A stretch of 64,000 nucleotides of DNA, from assembly GCF_022370635.2 (NCBI RefSeq), contig NZ_CP092362.2, positions 1,178,001-1,242,000 of the forward strand, written 5' to 3'. Both the position numbers and the translations under genes were made by a program. The notes beneath the pieces are model-generated. The model did not search any database and had not been told where the DNA came from. It saw only the letters and a program-made list of their open reading frames with translations. The DNA is from Mycolicibacterium crocinum. GTDB lineage: Bacteria; Actinomycetota; Actinomycetes; Mycobacteriales; Mycobacteriaceae. Below, piece by piece: positions 36,181-44,755 of the stretch. Numbering within the stretch: position 1 is the stretch's first letter; each line of letters opens with the position of its first letter.

Positions 36181-37374
36181 ATGGCACGCGACACCTGGTT
36201 CGAAACCGTCGCCATCGCACAGGAGCGCGCGAAAAAGCGTCTCCCCAAGTCTGCGTACGGCGCACTTATCGGTGGCAGTGAGAAGGGCCTCACCGTCAAC
36301 GGCAACAACGAGGCCTTCAATGAGCTCGGCTTCGCGCCGCACGTCATCGGCGCGCTCGAAAAGCGGGACATGGCAACAACTGTCATGGGCCAGGATGTGT
36401 CGCTGCCCGTGCTGATCTCGCCGACCGGCGTGCAGGCCGTCCACCCCGACGGGGAGGTGGCCGTCGCCCGCGCCGCCGCGGCCCGCGGCACCGCGATGGG
36501 GTTGTCGTCGTTTGCCAGCAAGCCCGTCGAAGAGGTCGTCGCGGCCAACCCGAAGACGTTCTTCCAGATCTACTGGCTGGGCGACCGGGACGCCATCGCC
36601 GCGCGCGCCGAGCGCGCCCGCGCCGCCGGGGCCGTCGGTTTGATCGTGACCACGGACTGGAGCTTCAGCCACGGGCGGGACTGGGGGAGTCCCAAGATCC
36701 CGGAGAAGATGGACCTGGCGACCATGGTCAAGATGAGTCCCGAGGTGCTGACCAAACCGCGCTGGTTCTACCAGTGGGCCAAGACCCTGCGACCACCGAC
36801 GCTGTCGGTGCCGAACCAGGCCGCCCAGGGTGAGGCCGGTCCGGCGTTCTTCGACGCCTACGGCCAGTGGATGGGCACCCCCCCGCCGACGTGGGACGAC
36901 ATCGCCTGGCTGCGCGAGCTGTGGGGCGGTCCTTTCATGCTCAAGGGCGTCATGCGCATCGACGACGCCAAACGCGCTGTGGATGCTGGCGTTTCGGCGA
37001 TCTCGGTGTCCAACCATGGCGGCAACAACCTCGACGGCACGCCCGCGTCGATCCGGGCGCTGCCTGCCATCGCATCCGCGGTCGGCGACCAGGTCGAGGT
37101 GCTTCTGGACGGTGGCGTCCGCCGGGGCAGCGACGTGGTCAAGGCCCTGGCGCTGGGCGCCCGGGCGGTCATGATCGGGCGCGCCTACCTGTGGGGCCTG
37201 GCAGCCAACGGCCAGGCGGGTGTGGAGAACGTCCTCGACATCCTGACCGGCGGCATCGACTCCGCCTTGCGTGGGCTCGGCAAGGCGTCCGTCCACGACC
37301 TGACCCCGGAGGACATCCTGGTGCCGGACGGCTTCGTCCGGGCGCTCGGAGTGCCAGGCGGCGACGCGCACTAA
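36181..37374 (+). CDS. mftD: mycofactocin system FMN-dependent oxidase
   Basis: 397 aa alpha-hydroxyacid oxidase-family TIM barrel with FMN. Motifs: VLISPTGVQAVHPDGEVAVARAAAARGTAMGLSSFAS, FFQIYWLGD, LIVTTDWSFSHGRDW, ISVSNHGGNNLDGTPASIRALPAIA and VLLDGGVRRGSDVVKALALGARAVMIGR. In vitro work shows MftD oxidatively deaminates the AHDP intermediate (from Val-Tyr) to premycofactocin with its alpha-keto amide. The gene starts 3 nt after mftC. A weak hairpin (AGGCCG/CGGCCT, 37374-37392) lies at its stop, before a 125-nt gap. Confidence 0.94.
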   Translation: MARDTWFETVAIAQERAKKRLPKSAYGALIGGSEKGLTVNGNNEAFNELGFAPHVIGALEKRDMATTVMGQDVSLPVLISPTGVQAVHPDGEVAVARAAAARGTAMGLSSFASKPVEEVVAANPKTFFQIYWLGDRDAIAARAERARAAGAVGLIVTTDWSFSHGRDWGSPKIPEKMDLATMVKMSPEVLTKPRWFYQWAKTLRPPTLSVPNQAAQGEAGPAFFDAYGQWMGTPPPTWDDIAWLRELWGGPFMLKGVMRIDDAKRAVDAGVSAISVSNHGGNNLDGTPASIRALPAIASAVGDQVEVLLDGGVRRGSDVVKALALGARAVMIGRAYLWGLAANGQAGVENVLDILTGGIDSALRGLGKASVHDLTPEDILVPDGFVRALGVPGGDAH

Positions 37375-37499
37375 GGCCGTCACAAGCGGCCTCTGGTACT
37401 GGCGTGACTCACGGGACGACGGTGAACGCTCCGGGTGGATCCGGCCGTCCCGATTGCGAAAGAAATCCGTCTTCTCCTCGAACAATTGGCGCACGGCAG

Positions 37500-38243
37500 G
37501 TGAATTCGGCCTACCATCGGCGCGTGGCTTTCCGGAGCGAGCTGGGCAACTCGACATCGAGGCAGCTTCGCGATACCTGGCCCACGATCTTGATCCCGGT
37601 CGGTTCCACCGAGCAGCACGGTCCGCACCTGCCGCTGGACACCGACACCCGCATCGCCACCGCGGTCGCCCGGACCGCGACCGAGGACCTCAACGGTCCG
37701 CATCAAGATCAGTATCTGCTCGCGCCTGCGATCGCCTACGGCGCTTCTGGCGAGCACGAGGGCTTCGCCGGGACGGTCTCGATCGGCACCGAGGCGCTGA
37801 CGACCCTGCTGGTCGAGTACGGCCGGTCGGCCTGCGGCTGGGCGCGGCGGCTCGTCTTCGTCAACGGCCACGGCGGCAACCTGGAGGCGATGCGTTCAGC
37901 CGTGCGACTGTTGCGGTCCGAGGGCCGCGACGCCGCCTGGTGCCCGTGCCTCGCCGAGGGCGGCGACGCCCACGCCGGCCATACGGAAACGTCTGTATTG
38001 CTACATATTTCACCGGCGGATGTCGACACCGACGCCTGGTGTAGCGGGAACAGGGCACCACTGGCTACCCTTTTGCCGCAGATGCGTCACGGGGGGGTGG
38101 CTGCGGTGAGTGAGGTGGGCGTGTTGGGTGACCCGACGACGGCGACCCCGGTCGAGGGTGAGCGCATCTTCGCGGAGATGGTCGCCGACTGTTCGCGACG
38201 TATCGGCCGGTGGCGCCCGGCCGATGACGGGATGTTGATATGA
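37500..38243 (+). CDS. mftE: mycofactocin precursor peptide peptidase
   Basis: 247 aa creatininase-family metallopeptidase. GTG 37500 gives the N-terminus NSAYHRRV, which matches known MftE N-termini; GTG 37524 would remove it, and neither has a strong ribosome binding site. Metal motifs: [56 protein letters not shown] and [11 protein letters not shown]. It releases the C-terminal Val-Tyr core (AHDP) from modified MftA. The 125 nt between mftD and mftE are longer than the other gaps in the cluster and contain no gene. Confidence 0.93.
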   Translation: MNSAYHRRVAFRSELGNSTSRQLRDTWPTILIPVGSTEQHGPHLPLDTDTRIATAVARTATEDLNGPHQDQYLLAPAIAYGASGEHEGFAGTVSIGTEALTTLLVEYGRSACGWARRLVFVNGHGGNLEAMRSAVRLLRSEGRDAAWCPCLAEGGDAHAGHTETSVLLHISPADVDTDAWCSGNRAPLATLLPQMRHGGVAAVSEVGVLGDPTTATPVEGERIFAEMVADCSRRIGRWRPADDGMLI

Positions 38244-39652
38244 CCCAGCCGCGGTTGCCCGACGGCTTCGCGGTACAGGTCGACCGTCGCGTGCGCACCC
38301 TCGCCGAGGGCTCGGCCCTGCTCGGTGGTTCACCGACCCGGCTACTGCGCCTGGCGCCGTCGGCCCAGACGCTGCTCGACGGCGGTCGACTCGAGGTACG
38401 CGACGCGGTGAGCGCCCAGCTGGCCCGCACGCTGCTCGACGCCACGGTGGCCCACCCGCGACCGGCCGGCGGCCCATCACACCGCGATGTCACGATCGTC
38501 ATCCCGGTGCGCGACAACCCATTTGGACTCTATCGCCTGGTCATGTCGCTGCGCGGCATGCGGGTGGTGGTGGTCGACGACGGCTCGCAAACCCCTGTTG
38601 CGCCCGACGACTTCGCCGGCGCCCGCTGCGAGGTCGAAGTGCTGCACCACCCGCGCAGCAAAGGCCCCGCGGCCGCCCGCAACACCGGACTGGCTGCCTG
38701 CACAACGGATTTCGTCGCCTTCCTGGACTCCGACGTGGTGCCGCGACGCGGCTGGCTGGAGGCCCTGCTTGGTCACTTCTGCGACCCCGCGGTGGCGTTG
38801 GTCGCGCCCCGGATCGTCGGGCTCGGCCACAGCGATCAGTTGGTCGCCCGATACGAGGCGGTGCGCTCATCGCTGGACCTCGGCGAGCGGGAGGCGCCGG
38901 TGGTGCCCTACGGCCCGGTGTCCTACGTGCCCAGCGCGGCGATCATCGGCAGGCGCTCGGCACTGGTCGAAGTGGGTGGCTTCGACGAGACGCTGCCGTC
39001 GGGTGAGGACGTCGACCTGTGCTGGCGACTCATCGAATCGGGCTCCCGGCTGCGCTACGAGCCGATCGCCCTGGTGGCTCACGAGCACCGCACCCAGATG
39101 CGGGAGTGGCTGGGCCGCAAGGCATTCTATGGCAGCTCGGCCGCTCCGCTCTCGATCCGCCATCCGGACAAGACGGCGCCGGTGGTGATCTCGGCGTGGA
39201 GCCTGCTGGTGTGGTTGCTGATGGCGCTGGGCTCGGTGTCCGGTTATCTGGCCTCGCTGGTGTTCGCCGGGGTCAGCACCCGGCGCACGGCCAAAGCCAT
39301 GCAGAACACCGACGCCGGGATCTCCGACGTGGTGCTGCTGGCCCTGCGCGGCATCGGTGCCGCCGCGCTGCAACTGTCGGCGGCGGTCTGCCGGCACTAT
39401 TGGCCGCTGGCCTTGGTGGCGGCCCTGGTGTCCCGGCGGTGCAGGCAGGCGATCCTGGTTGCCGCGGTGCTCGACGGAGTGCAGGACTGGATCCGCCGCA
39501 ACCGCAGCGCCGACGTCGAAGGCAAGCCGATCGGCCTACTCGCCTACCTGTTACTCAAACGCCTCGACGACCTCGCCTATGGCGCGGGGCTGTGGACGGG
39601 TGTGGTCCGCGAGCGCACGTTGCGGCCGTTGAAGCCGCAGATCAAAACCTGA
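38240..39652 (+). CDS. mftF: mycofactocin glycosyltransferase
   Basis: 470 aa, ATG at 38240 overlapping the mftE stop. Residues ~85-300 form a GT2 fold: [70 protein letters not shown] (DxD), and [22 protein letters not shown] hydrophobic segment ([30 protein letters not shown]) makes it a likely membrane-associated enzyme. It attaches the beta-1,4-glucose chain to mycofactocin. Confidence 0.94.
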   Translation: MTQPRLPDGFAVQVDRRVRTLAEGSALLGGSPTRLLRLAPSAQTLLDGGRLEVRDAVSAQLARTLLDATVAHPRPAGGPSHRDVTIVIPVRDNPFGLYRLVMSLRGMRVVVVDDGSQTPVAPDDFAGARCEVEVLHHPRSKGPAAARNTGLAACTTDFVAFLDSDVVPRRGWLEALLGHFCDPAVALVAPRIVGLGHSDQLVARYEAVRSSLDLGEREAPVVPYGPVSYVPSAAIIGRRSALVEVGGFDETLPSGEDVDLCWRLIESGSRLRYEPIALVAHEHRTQMREWLGRKAFYGSSAAPLSIRHPDKTAPVVISAWSLLVWLLMALGSVSGYLASLVFAGVSTRRTAKAMQNTDAGISDVVLLALRGIGAAALQLSAAVCRHYWPLALVAALVSRRCRQAILVAAVLDGVQDWIRRNRSADVEGKPIGLLAYLLLKRLDDLAYGAGLWTGVVRERTLRPLKPQIKT

Positions 39653-39653
39653 C

Positions 39654-41099
39654 TTGGTGGTCGACCACATAGCGCACAGCGATGTCCTGATCGTCGGTGC
39701 CGGCAGCGCCGGATCCGTGCTGGCCGAACGTCTCTCGTCCGACCCGGCGTGCCGGGTCACGGTCGTGGAAGCCGGCCTCGGGCCCGACGAGCCGGGAGTC
39801 CGAGAGCTCACCCGCAACGGCTTGCAGTTGCCGATCGGCGCTGCGAGTCCGCTGGCCCAGCGCTATCGCGCGCAGCTGACGGACGAGCCACCCCGCGGCG
39901 CCGACCTGGTACGCGGTCTGACCGTGGGGGGCTCCGGCGCAGTCAACGGCGGTTACTTCTGCCGCGCCCGGCCCGCCGACTTCGACGGGCCGGGCGTGCC
40001 CGGTTGGTCGTGGGACGAGGTCGTCCCGCACTACCGAGCCATCCAGACCGACCTCGATTTTCCCGACCGCGCCGACGGTGGTCCCATCAGGATTCGCCGC
40101 ACACATGAACTTGTCGGCAGCACAGCAGCTTTCGTCGACGCCGCCCAGGCCTTCGGGCTGCCCTGGTTGCCCGACCTCAACGCGGAGCCGACCGGGGACA
40201 ACGCACCGCCCGGGATCGGGGCGGTGCCGCTGAACATCGTCGACGGGGTACGCAGCGGGCCCGGTGCAGCATTCCTGGAACCGGCCATGCCCCGGCCGAA
40301 CCTGACCGTGCTGCCGCGCACCCGCGTGCTGAGGCTGCGGCTGTCCGGCGGCCGGGTGGTCGGCGTCGAGACCGCGGGTCCGAACGGGGCGGCTGTTCTG
40401 GAGGCCGACCGGGTCGTGGTGTCGGCGGGCGCCATCGGATCGGCGCACCTGCTGATGCTGTCCGGAATCGGGCCGGCCGCAGCGCTGGGCGGGCTCGGCA
40501 TCACGGTAGCGGCCGACCTTCCGGTAGGGCAGCGGACCTGGGACCACCCGGAGTGGGTGCTGCCGACCACGTGGGCCGTCGTCCCGCAGCGGCCGGTGCT
40601 CGAGGTGGTGCTGGTGGCCGATGGCGTCGAGATCCGGCCCTATACGGGCGGTTTCATCGCGATGGTCGGTGACGGCACCTTGGGCCGCCCGGACTGGCCG
40701 CATCTCGGGGTGGCATTGATGGCGCCGCGTGCCCACGGCCGTGTTTGGTTGGTGTCGGGGGATCCGATGGTTGCTCCGTTGATCGAACACCACTACGACA
40801 GCGCCGCCGAGGATGTGGCCGCATTGCGGAGCGGGTGTGAGTATGCCGCCGAGATGCTCGGAACGACAACGCAACTCGGCGAGCCGATGTGGTCGACCTC
40901 CCAGCATCTGTGCGGCACCGCCCCGATGGGTGTCGACAGTGATGAACATGCGGTGGTCGACCCGCGATGCCGAGTGTGGGGAATCGACAACCTATGGGTG
41001 GTCGACGGCTCGGTGCTTCCCCGCATCACCGGCCGCGGCCCCCACGCGACCATCGCGATGATCGGACACCGGGCGGCCGAATTCGTCTCGGCGGGTTAG
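39654..41099 (+). CDS. mftG: mycofactocin dehydrogenase, GMC family
   Basis: 481 aa from TTG 39654 (GTG 39657 is an alternative), 1 nt after mftF. GMC flavoprotein: DVLIVGAGSAGSVLAERLSSDPACRVTVVEAG (FAD), RGLTVGGSGAVNGGYF, VVVSAGAIGSAHLLMLSGIGPA, C-terminal VWGIDNLWVVDGSVLPRITGRGPHATIAMIGHRAA. MftG is reported to move electrons from mycofactocinol towards the respiratory chain, allowing ethanol growth in M. smegmatis. The last 108 nt overlap the C-terminal codons of the convergent MFS gene. Confidence 0.93.
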   Translation: MVVDHIAHSDVLIVGAGSAGSVLAERLSSDPACRVTVVEAGLGPDEPGVRELTRNGLQLPIGAASPLAQRYRAQLTDEPPRGADLVRGLTVGGSGAVNGGYFCRARPADFDGPGVPGWSWDEVVPHYRAIQTDLDFPDRADGGPIRIRRTHELVGSTAAFVDAAQAFGLPWLPDLNAEPTGDNAPPGIGAVPLNIVDGVRSGPGAAFLEPAMPRPNLTVLPRTRVLRLRLSGGRVVGVETAGPNGAAVLEADRVVVSAGAIGSAHLLMLSGIGPAAALGGLGITVAADLPVGQRTWDHPEWVLPTTWAVVPQRPVLEVVLVADGVEIRPYTGGFIAMVGDGTLGRPDWPHLGVALMAPRAHGRVWLVSGDPMVAPLIEHHYDSAAEDVAALRSGCEYAAEMLGTTTQLGEPMWSTSQHLCGTAPMGVDSDEHAVVDPRCRVWGIDNLWVVDGSVLPRITGRGPHATIAMIGHRAAEFVSAG

Positions 41100-42656
41100 G
41101 TTTCGCACCAGCCGCAGTTGGCGGCCGTCACGGCCTGGCGCCCACAGGCCGATCAGCACCGCGGCTATCGCGACAAGGATCGAGAGCACGGTGATGGAAC
41201 TCTGCATCGCGTGCAGGAATGCCGACTTACTGATGTCGGCCAGTTGTGCGCCCACCGGGCCCAGCCGGGTGGACACCGCCAGCGCCTCTGCCAGTGACCC
41301 GCCGGCGGCGTCTCGCACCGGAGGCGGGAACGCCCCCAGTTGGTCGCCGAGGCGGTGGGTGTACTGCCCGGCCAATATCGAGCCGGCCAGGGCGATGCCC
41401 AGCGCGGCGCCGACTTCCCGGACGGTGTCGTTGACGGCCGAAGCAACACCCTGTTTCTCGTCGGGTGCGGCGTTCATGATCGCCGATGTGGTCGGCGCGG
41501 TGCAGAGTCCGATGCCGGTGGCCAGCACGAGTAATGGCCACGCGAGGCCGATGTAGGACGAGTCCACCGTCAGCGTGAGCAGGCATGCGAATCCGGCCGC
41601 GATGAAGAGTAAGCCGGTGAAGACAACGACCCGCAACCCCAGTCGCGGCAGATACCAGGAGGCGCTCACTGAGAGCACGGCCATCGGCACCGTGAGAGGC
41701 GCCAGGGCCATCGCGGTCTGCAACGCCGAATAGCCCAGGATGAGCTGCGTGTACTGCATGACCAAGTACATGAACCCGAAATTGGCCAGGAAGAACACCG
41801 CGATGGCGGCTGCCCCGGTGGCGAAATCGGCTCGGCGGAAGAGGGATACGTCCAGCAATGGGTGACGCCGCCGAACCTCGAACACACCGAAGGCCACCGC
41901 CAGCGCCACACCCGCGCACAGGCACCCGATCACCAGCGGATCCGCCCAGCCGCGTTGCGGTGCCTCGACGATGCCGAATACGAGCACCGCGACGGCCCCG
42001 CCAATCAGCGCGGCGCCGGGCCAGTCCACCGCAGGGGCATCGGCATCGCGCGAATCGCTGACCGTCCACGTCAGCACGAATAGGGCGAGGCCCGCGCCCG
42101 CGAATGCCCAGAAGATCGATTGCCACGGCCAAAAGTGAAGTAGTACACCGGTACCCAACATGCCGAGCACCGCCCCCGACCCTGCCACTGCAGCCCAGAT
42201 GCCGACCGCCTTATTGCGCTGCGACTTCGGGTAGACGACCGTCAGCAGCGACAAGGTGGCCGGCATGACGAAGGCGGCTCCGGCGCCGGCAATTGCACGC
42301 GCGGCGATGATCTGAATCGGTGCGTCGAAGACGATGGGGGCCAACGAGGCCAGCGTAAAGATGGCGAGCCCGATCATCAGGGCACCGCGCCGACCGTAAC
42401 GGTCACCGATGGCCCCGGCCGGGAGCAACAGGCAGGCGAGCACCAGCGTGTAGCTGTCGACAACCCAGGTCAGCTGGGATTGGGTCGCCGATGTGGTTAC
42501 AGCGATATCGCCGAGTGCGGTGTTGAGGGCGACCATCGACGAGATCACCAGCACCACCCCCAGGCAGGCGACAGTCAAAGTCCATGTTCGCTGCCGAGTC
42601 GAGACGTCCCGCAGGCGGGTGTCGGTACCCTTGTCGGGCCGGATCAAGGTGTCCAC
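40992..42656 (-). CDS. MFS multidrug-type transporter, 14-TM DHA2 family
   Basis: 554 aa from GTG 42656, chosen because GGAAGG lies 7 nt upstream. About 14 transmembrane helices are visible; the DHA2 signature includes LPAGAIGDRYGRRGALMIGLA (motif A), the helix ending TWVVDSYTLVLACLL and VYPKSQRNKAVGIWAAVAGSGAVLG (motif C region). Likely drug/proton antiporter. The last ~36 residues (DEFGRPVSDHRDGRVGAAAGDAGKHRAVDHP) are hydrophilic and encoded opposite mftG, so they may be neutral read-through. The divergent TetR and the palindrome between them suggest repressor control. Confidence 0.85.
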   Translation of the reverse strand: MDTLIRPDKGTDTRLRDVSTRQRTWTLTVACLGVVLVISSMVALNTALGDIAVTTSATQSQLTWVVDSYTLVLACLLLPAGAIGDRYGRRGALMIGLAIFTLASLAPIVFDAPIQIIAARAIAGAGAAFVMPATLSLLTVVYPKSQRNKAVGIWAAVAGSGAVLGMLGTGVLLHFWPWQSIFWAFAGAGLALFVLTWTVSDSRDADAPAVDWPGAALIGGAVAVLVFGIVEAPQRGWADPLVIGCLCAGVALAVAFGVFEVRRRHPLLDVSLFRRADFATGAAAIAVFFLANFGFMYLVMQYTQLILGYSALQTAMALAPLTVPMAVLSVSASWYLPRLGLRVVVFTGLLFIAAGFACLLTLTVDSSYIGLAWPLLVLATGIGLCTAPTTSAIMNAAPDEKQGVASAVNDTVREVGAALGIALAGSILAGQYTHRLGDQLGAFPPPVRDAAGGSLAEALAVSTRLGPVGAQLADISKSAFLHAMQSSITVLSILVAIAAVLIGLWAPGRDGRQLRLVRNLTRRDEFGRPVSDHRDGRVGAAAGDAGKHRAVDHP

Positions 42657-42688
42657 GCAGGGGCCTTCCTTCGGTCGCACGTCCGATG

Positions 42689-42705
42689 TGAGACTAACCG
42701 TCTCA
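42689..42705. promoter_or_regulatory. candidate TetR operator
   Basis: TGAGAC-taacc-GTCTCA, a 17-bp site with perfect 6-bp arms, lies in the 93-bp gap between the divergent MFS (42656) and TetR (42750) genes. A TetR dimer could use it to repress both. Called by eye. Confidence 0.55.
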
Positions 42706-42749
42706 AAAATATCTAAACCTGCGACGCCTCACCCGAAAGGATTCACCGC

Positions 42750-43400
42750 ATGGCGACCCGGCGTAGCGACCCCAGACCTGCGCGTTCGCGCGCGCGGTTA
42801 CTGGACGCCGCAACGGCATTGCTGCGCAGCGGCGGACCGAGCGCGGTAACTGTCGATGCCGTCACCCGCGGTGCCAACGTCGCCAGGGCCACCCTGTACC
42901 GGCATTTCCCGAGTGGCAACGATCTGCTGGCCGCCGCCTTTCACAGCCTGATTCCGCCCGCGCCGATGCCGCTGGAGACCGGAACGCTGCGGGAGCGTCT
43001 CCTGGCATTGGTGCAGGCGCAGGCCGACTTGATTTCGGAGACACCGGCCCTGCTGTCGGCGACGTATTGGCTGGCGTTGGGACCGGACATGGAGCACATG
43101 CCCGAACGGGGCGGCAGCTCCGACAGCCCCGAGGTGCGCACACTGCGCGAGCGGATTGCCCAGCAGTACGGCGCACCGTTCGACGCGATCTTCGACAGTC
43201 CCGACGCCCAACGCGAGCTCGGCGAGGTCGACCGCGCGCAAGCAATGATGCTGCTGATCGGTCCGCTGGTGGCCGGCCGGATCAGTACGCTGGCTGACTT
43301 CGACTACCGCGAATGCGCGCGCGCCGCGGTGGACGGCTTTCTGGCCGTCCACCGAAAAAGCGAAATCACTTCAGCGAGTAGCGAATCGGCAGGCGCTTGA
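42750..43400 (+). CDS. TetR-family regulator
   Basis: 216 aa. The helix-turn-helix reads RSRARLLDAATALLRSGGPSAVTVDAVTRGANVARATLYRHFPSGNDLLAAAF. The C-terminal ligand domain is helical and rich in Glu and Arg (EVRTLRERIAQQYGAPFDAIF). It is divergent from the MFS gene with an inverted repeat between them, the standard layout for an efflux repressor. The last 35 nt overlap the end of the convergent P450 gene. Confidence 0.85.
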   Translation: MATRRSDPRPARSRARLLDAATALLRSGGPSAVTVDAVTRGANVARATLYRHFPSGNDLLAAAFHSLIPPAPMPLETGTLRERLLALVQAQADLISETPALLSATYWLALGPDMEHMPERGGSSDSPEVRTLRERIAQQYGAPFDAIFDSPDAQRELGEVDRAQAMMLLIGPLVAGRISTLADFDYRECARAAVDGFLAVHRKSEITSASSESAGA

Positions 43401-44616
43401 GACCACCGACGAAGGTGGTGGCCATGAGCTCCGGCTCGCCGGCGAGTTCGATGGACTTGATGCGGGGGACGAGTTCGGTGAAGAAGCTGTTCATCTCCAT
43501 CCGGGCCAGGGCGGCGCCGAGGCAGAAGTGCACGCCGTAGCCGAAGGACAGGTGCTTGTTGGGGTCGCGCGCGACGTCGAAGCGCATCGGGTCGTCGAAG
43601 ACGTCTTCGTCGCGGTTGGCCGAAACGTAGGACAGCAGAACGGCTTCGCCTTTGGCGATGGGGACGCCGCGGACCTCGGTGTCGGCTTGGGCGGTGCGCA
43701 TGAATTCCTTGACCGGAACCACGCAGCGGATCATCTCCTCGACCGCGGTGCCCATCAGGCCGGGGTCGTTCTGCAGCCGCTGCAATTCGCCAGGGTTGCG
43801 GATCAGCTCCAGTAGCCCGCCTGCGATGCCGGCACTGGTGGTGTCGTGGCCGGCGCTGGCGACGATCACGTAATAGGACGCGGTGTCCATGTCGGACAGC
43901 GGTTGGCCGTCGATGGTGGCATTCGCGATCGCCGAGCTGAGGTCCTCGGTGGGGGTTTCGCGGCGCGAGGCGGTCAACGCATTGAAGTAGTTGAAGAAGT
44001 CCAACAGCACTGCGAGCATGTCGTCGGTCGAGCCGCCGCGCTGGAATTCTTCATCGTCACCGCCGAACATCTCCTGGGTGAGCTTGAGCATCCGGGGGAA
44101 GTCCGACTCCGGCAGACCCAGCAGCGTCAGGATGATGTAGAGCGGATAGTTGACCGCGATCTCTTGGACGAAATCCAGTTCGGGACCTTGCTCGAGCATC
44201 TTGTCGACGTAGATCTTGGCCAGCTCGTCGCAGCGAGCCTTCAAGGCGCGCATGGCTTTCGGGCGGAACCAGTCGGCGCCGATCTTGCGCATGTCGCGGT
44301 GCAGCGGGTCGTCCATGTGGATCAGCGTCCGCAGGCCGATCCCCGCTTCCAGTTGTGCGCGCAGCACGTCGTCGGCTTCGGCGATCGCGAGCAGCGGGCG
44401 CGGATCGTTGGTGAACAGGTCGTTCTGCCGCTCGATGTCCATGATGTCGGCGTGCTTGGTGATCGCCCAGAACGGCCGGTATCCCTCGGCCTCGACCCAC
44501 GACACCGGAGCATGCGCACGCAGATGAGCAAGCGATTCGTGCATCCGCTTCTCGTCTGTGTAGCCCATCGGACTGGCCAGCACCCGGGCCGCCTTGTCCA
44601 TGATCCGTGGGGTCAT
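43366..44616 (-). CDS. cytochrome P450
   Basis: 416 aa from ATG 44616, chosen because AGGAG lies 5 nt upstream; an upstream GTG at 44637 would add 7 residues. The haem-binding loop is FGYGVHFCLGAALAR with the thiolate Cys, the oxygen-activating I-helix is VASAGHDTTSAGIAGG, and the ExxR helix lies near VEEMIRCV. This is a soluble class I enzyme needing ferredoxin and reductase, neither adjacent. Substrate unknown; mycobacterial P450s commonly act on sterols or lipids. The CYP subfamily cannot be assigned without a search. It overlaps the TetR gene end by 35 nt. Confidence 0.9.
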   Translation of the reverse strand: MTPRIMDKAARVLASPMGYTDEKRMHESLAHLRAHAPVSWVEAEGYRPFWAITKHADIMDIERQNDLFTNDPRPLLAIAEADDVLRAQLEAGIGLRTLIHMDDPLHRDMRKIGADWFRPKAMRALKARCDELAKIYVDKMLEQGPELDFVQEIAVNYPLYIILTLLGLPESDFPRMLKLTQEMFGGDDEEFQRGGSTDDMLAVLLDFFNYFNALTASRRETPTEDLSSAIANATIDGQPLSDMDTASYYVIVASAGHDTTSAGIAGGLLELIRNPGELQRLQNDPGLMGTAVEEMIRCVVPVKEFMRTAQADTEVRGVPIAKGEAVLLSYVSANRDEDVFDDPMRFDVARDPNKHLSFGYGVHFCLGAALARMEMNSFFTELVPRIKSIELAGEPELMATTFVGGLKRLPIRYSLK

Positions 44617-44641
44617 CGGGTCTCCTTGCTCACTCAATCCA

Positions 44642-44665
44642 GAAACTTGACGGGTGTCAGGTTCC
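44642..44665. promoter_or_regulatory. imperfect palindrome upstream of the P450 gene
   Basis: GAAACTTGAC and GTCAGGTTCC flank GGGT. The core TGAC-gggt-GTCA is perfect and 8 of 10 outer pairs match. It lies 26 nt upstream of the P450 start in the gap to the esterase gene, so it is a possible operator for either gene. Confidence 0.4.
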
Positions 44666-44755
44666 TAGTTTGGCGGCGATTCTGCCAGGTCGCAGGCGAT
44701 TGGTGCGAATTGGCAGGTCATGGCTCGGCCGAGCCGCCGCGTAGGCTCGGTTCTC

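Noticed and set aside
30364..44720. Ferredoxin reductase and P450 as a linked redox pair
   Set aside because: They are about 12 kb apart on opposite strands and no ferredoxin gene is present. Pairing is possible but not supported.
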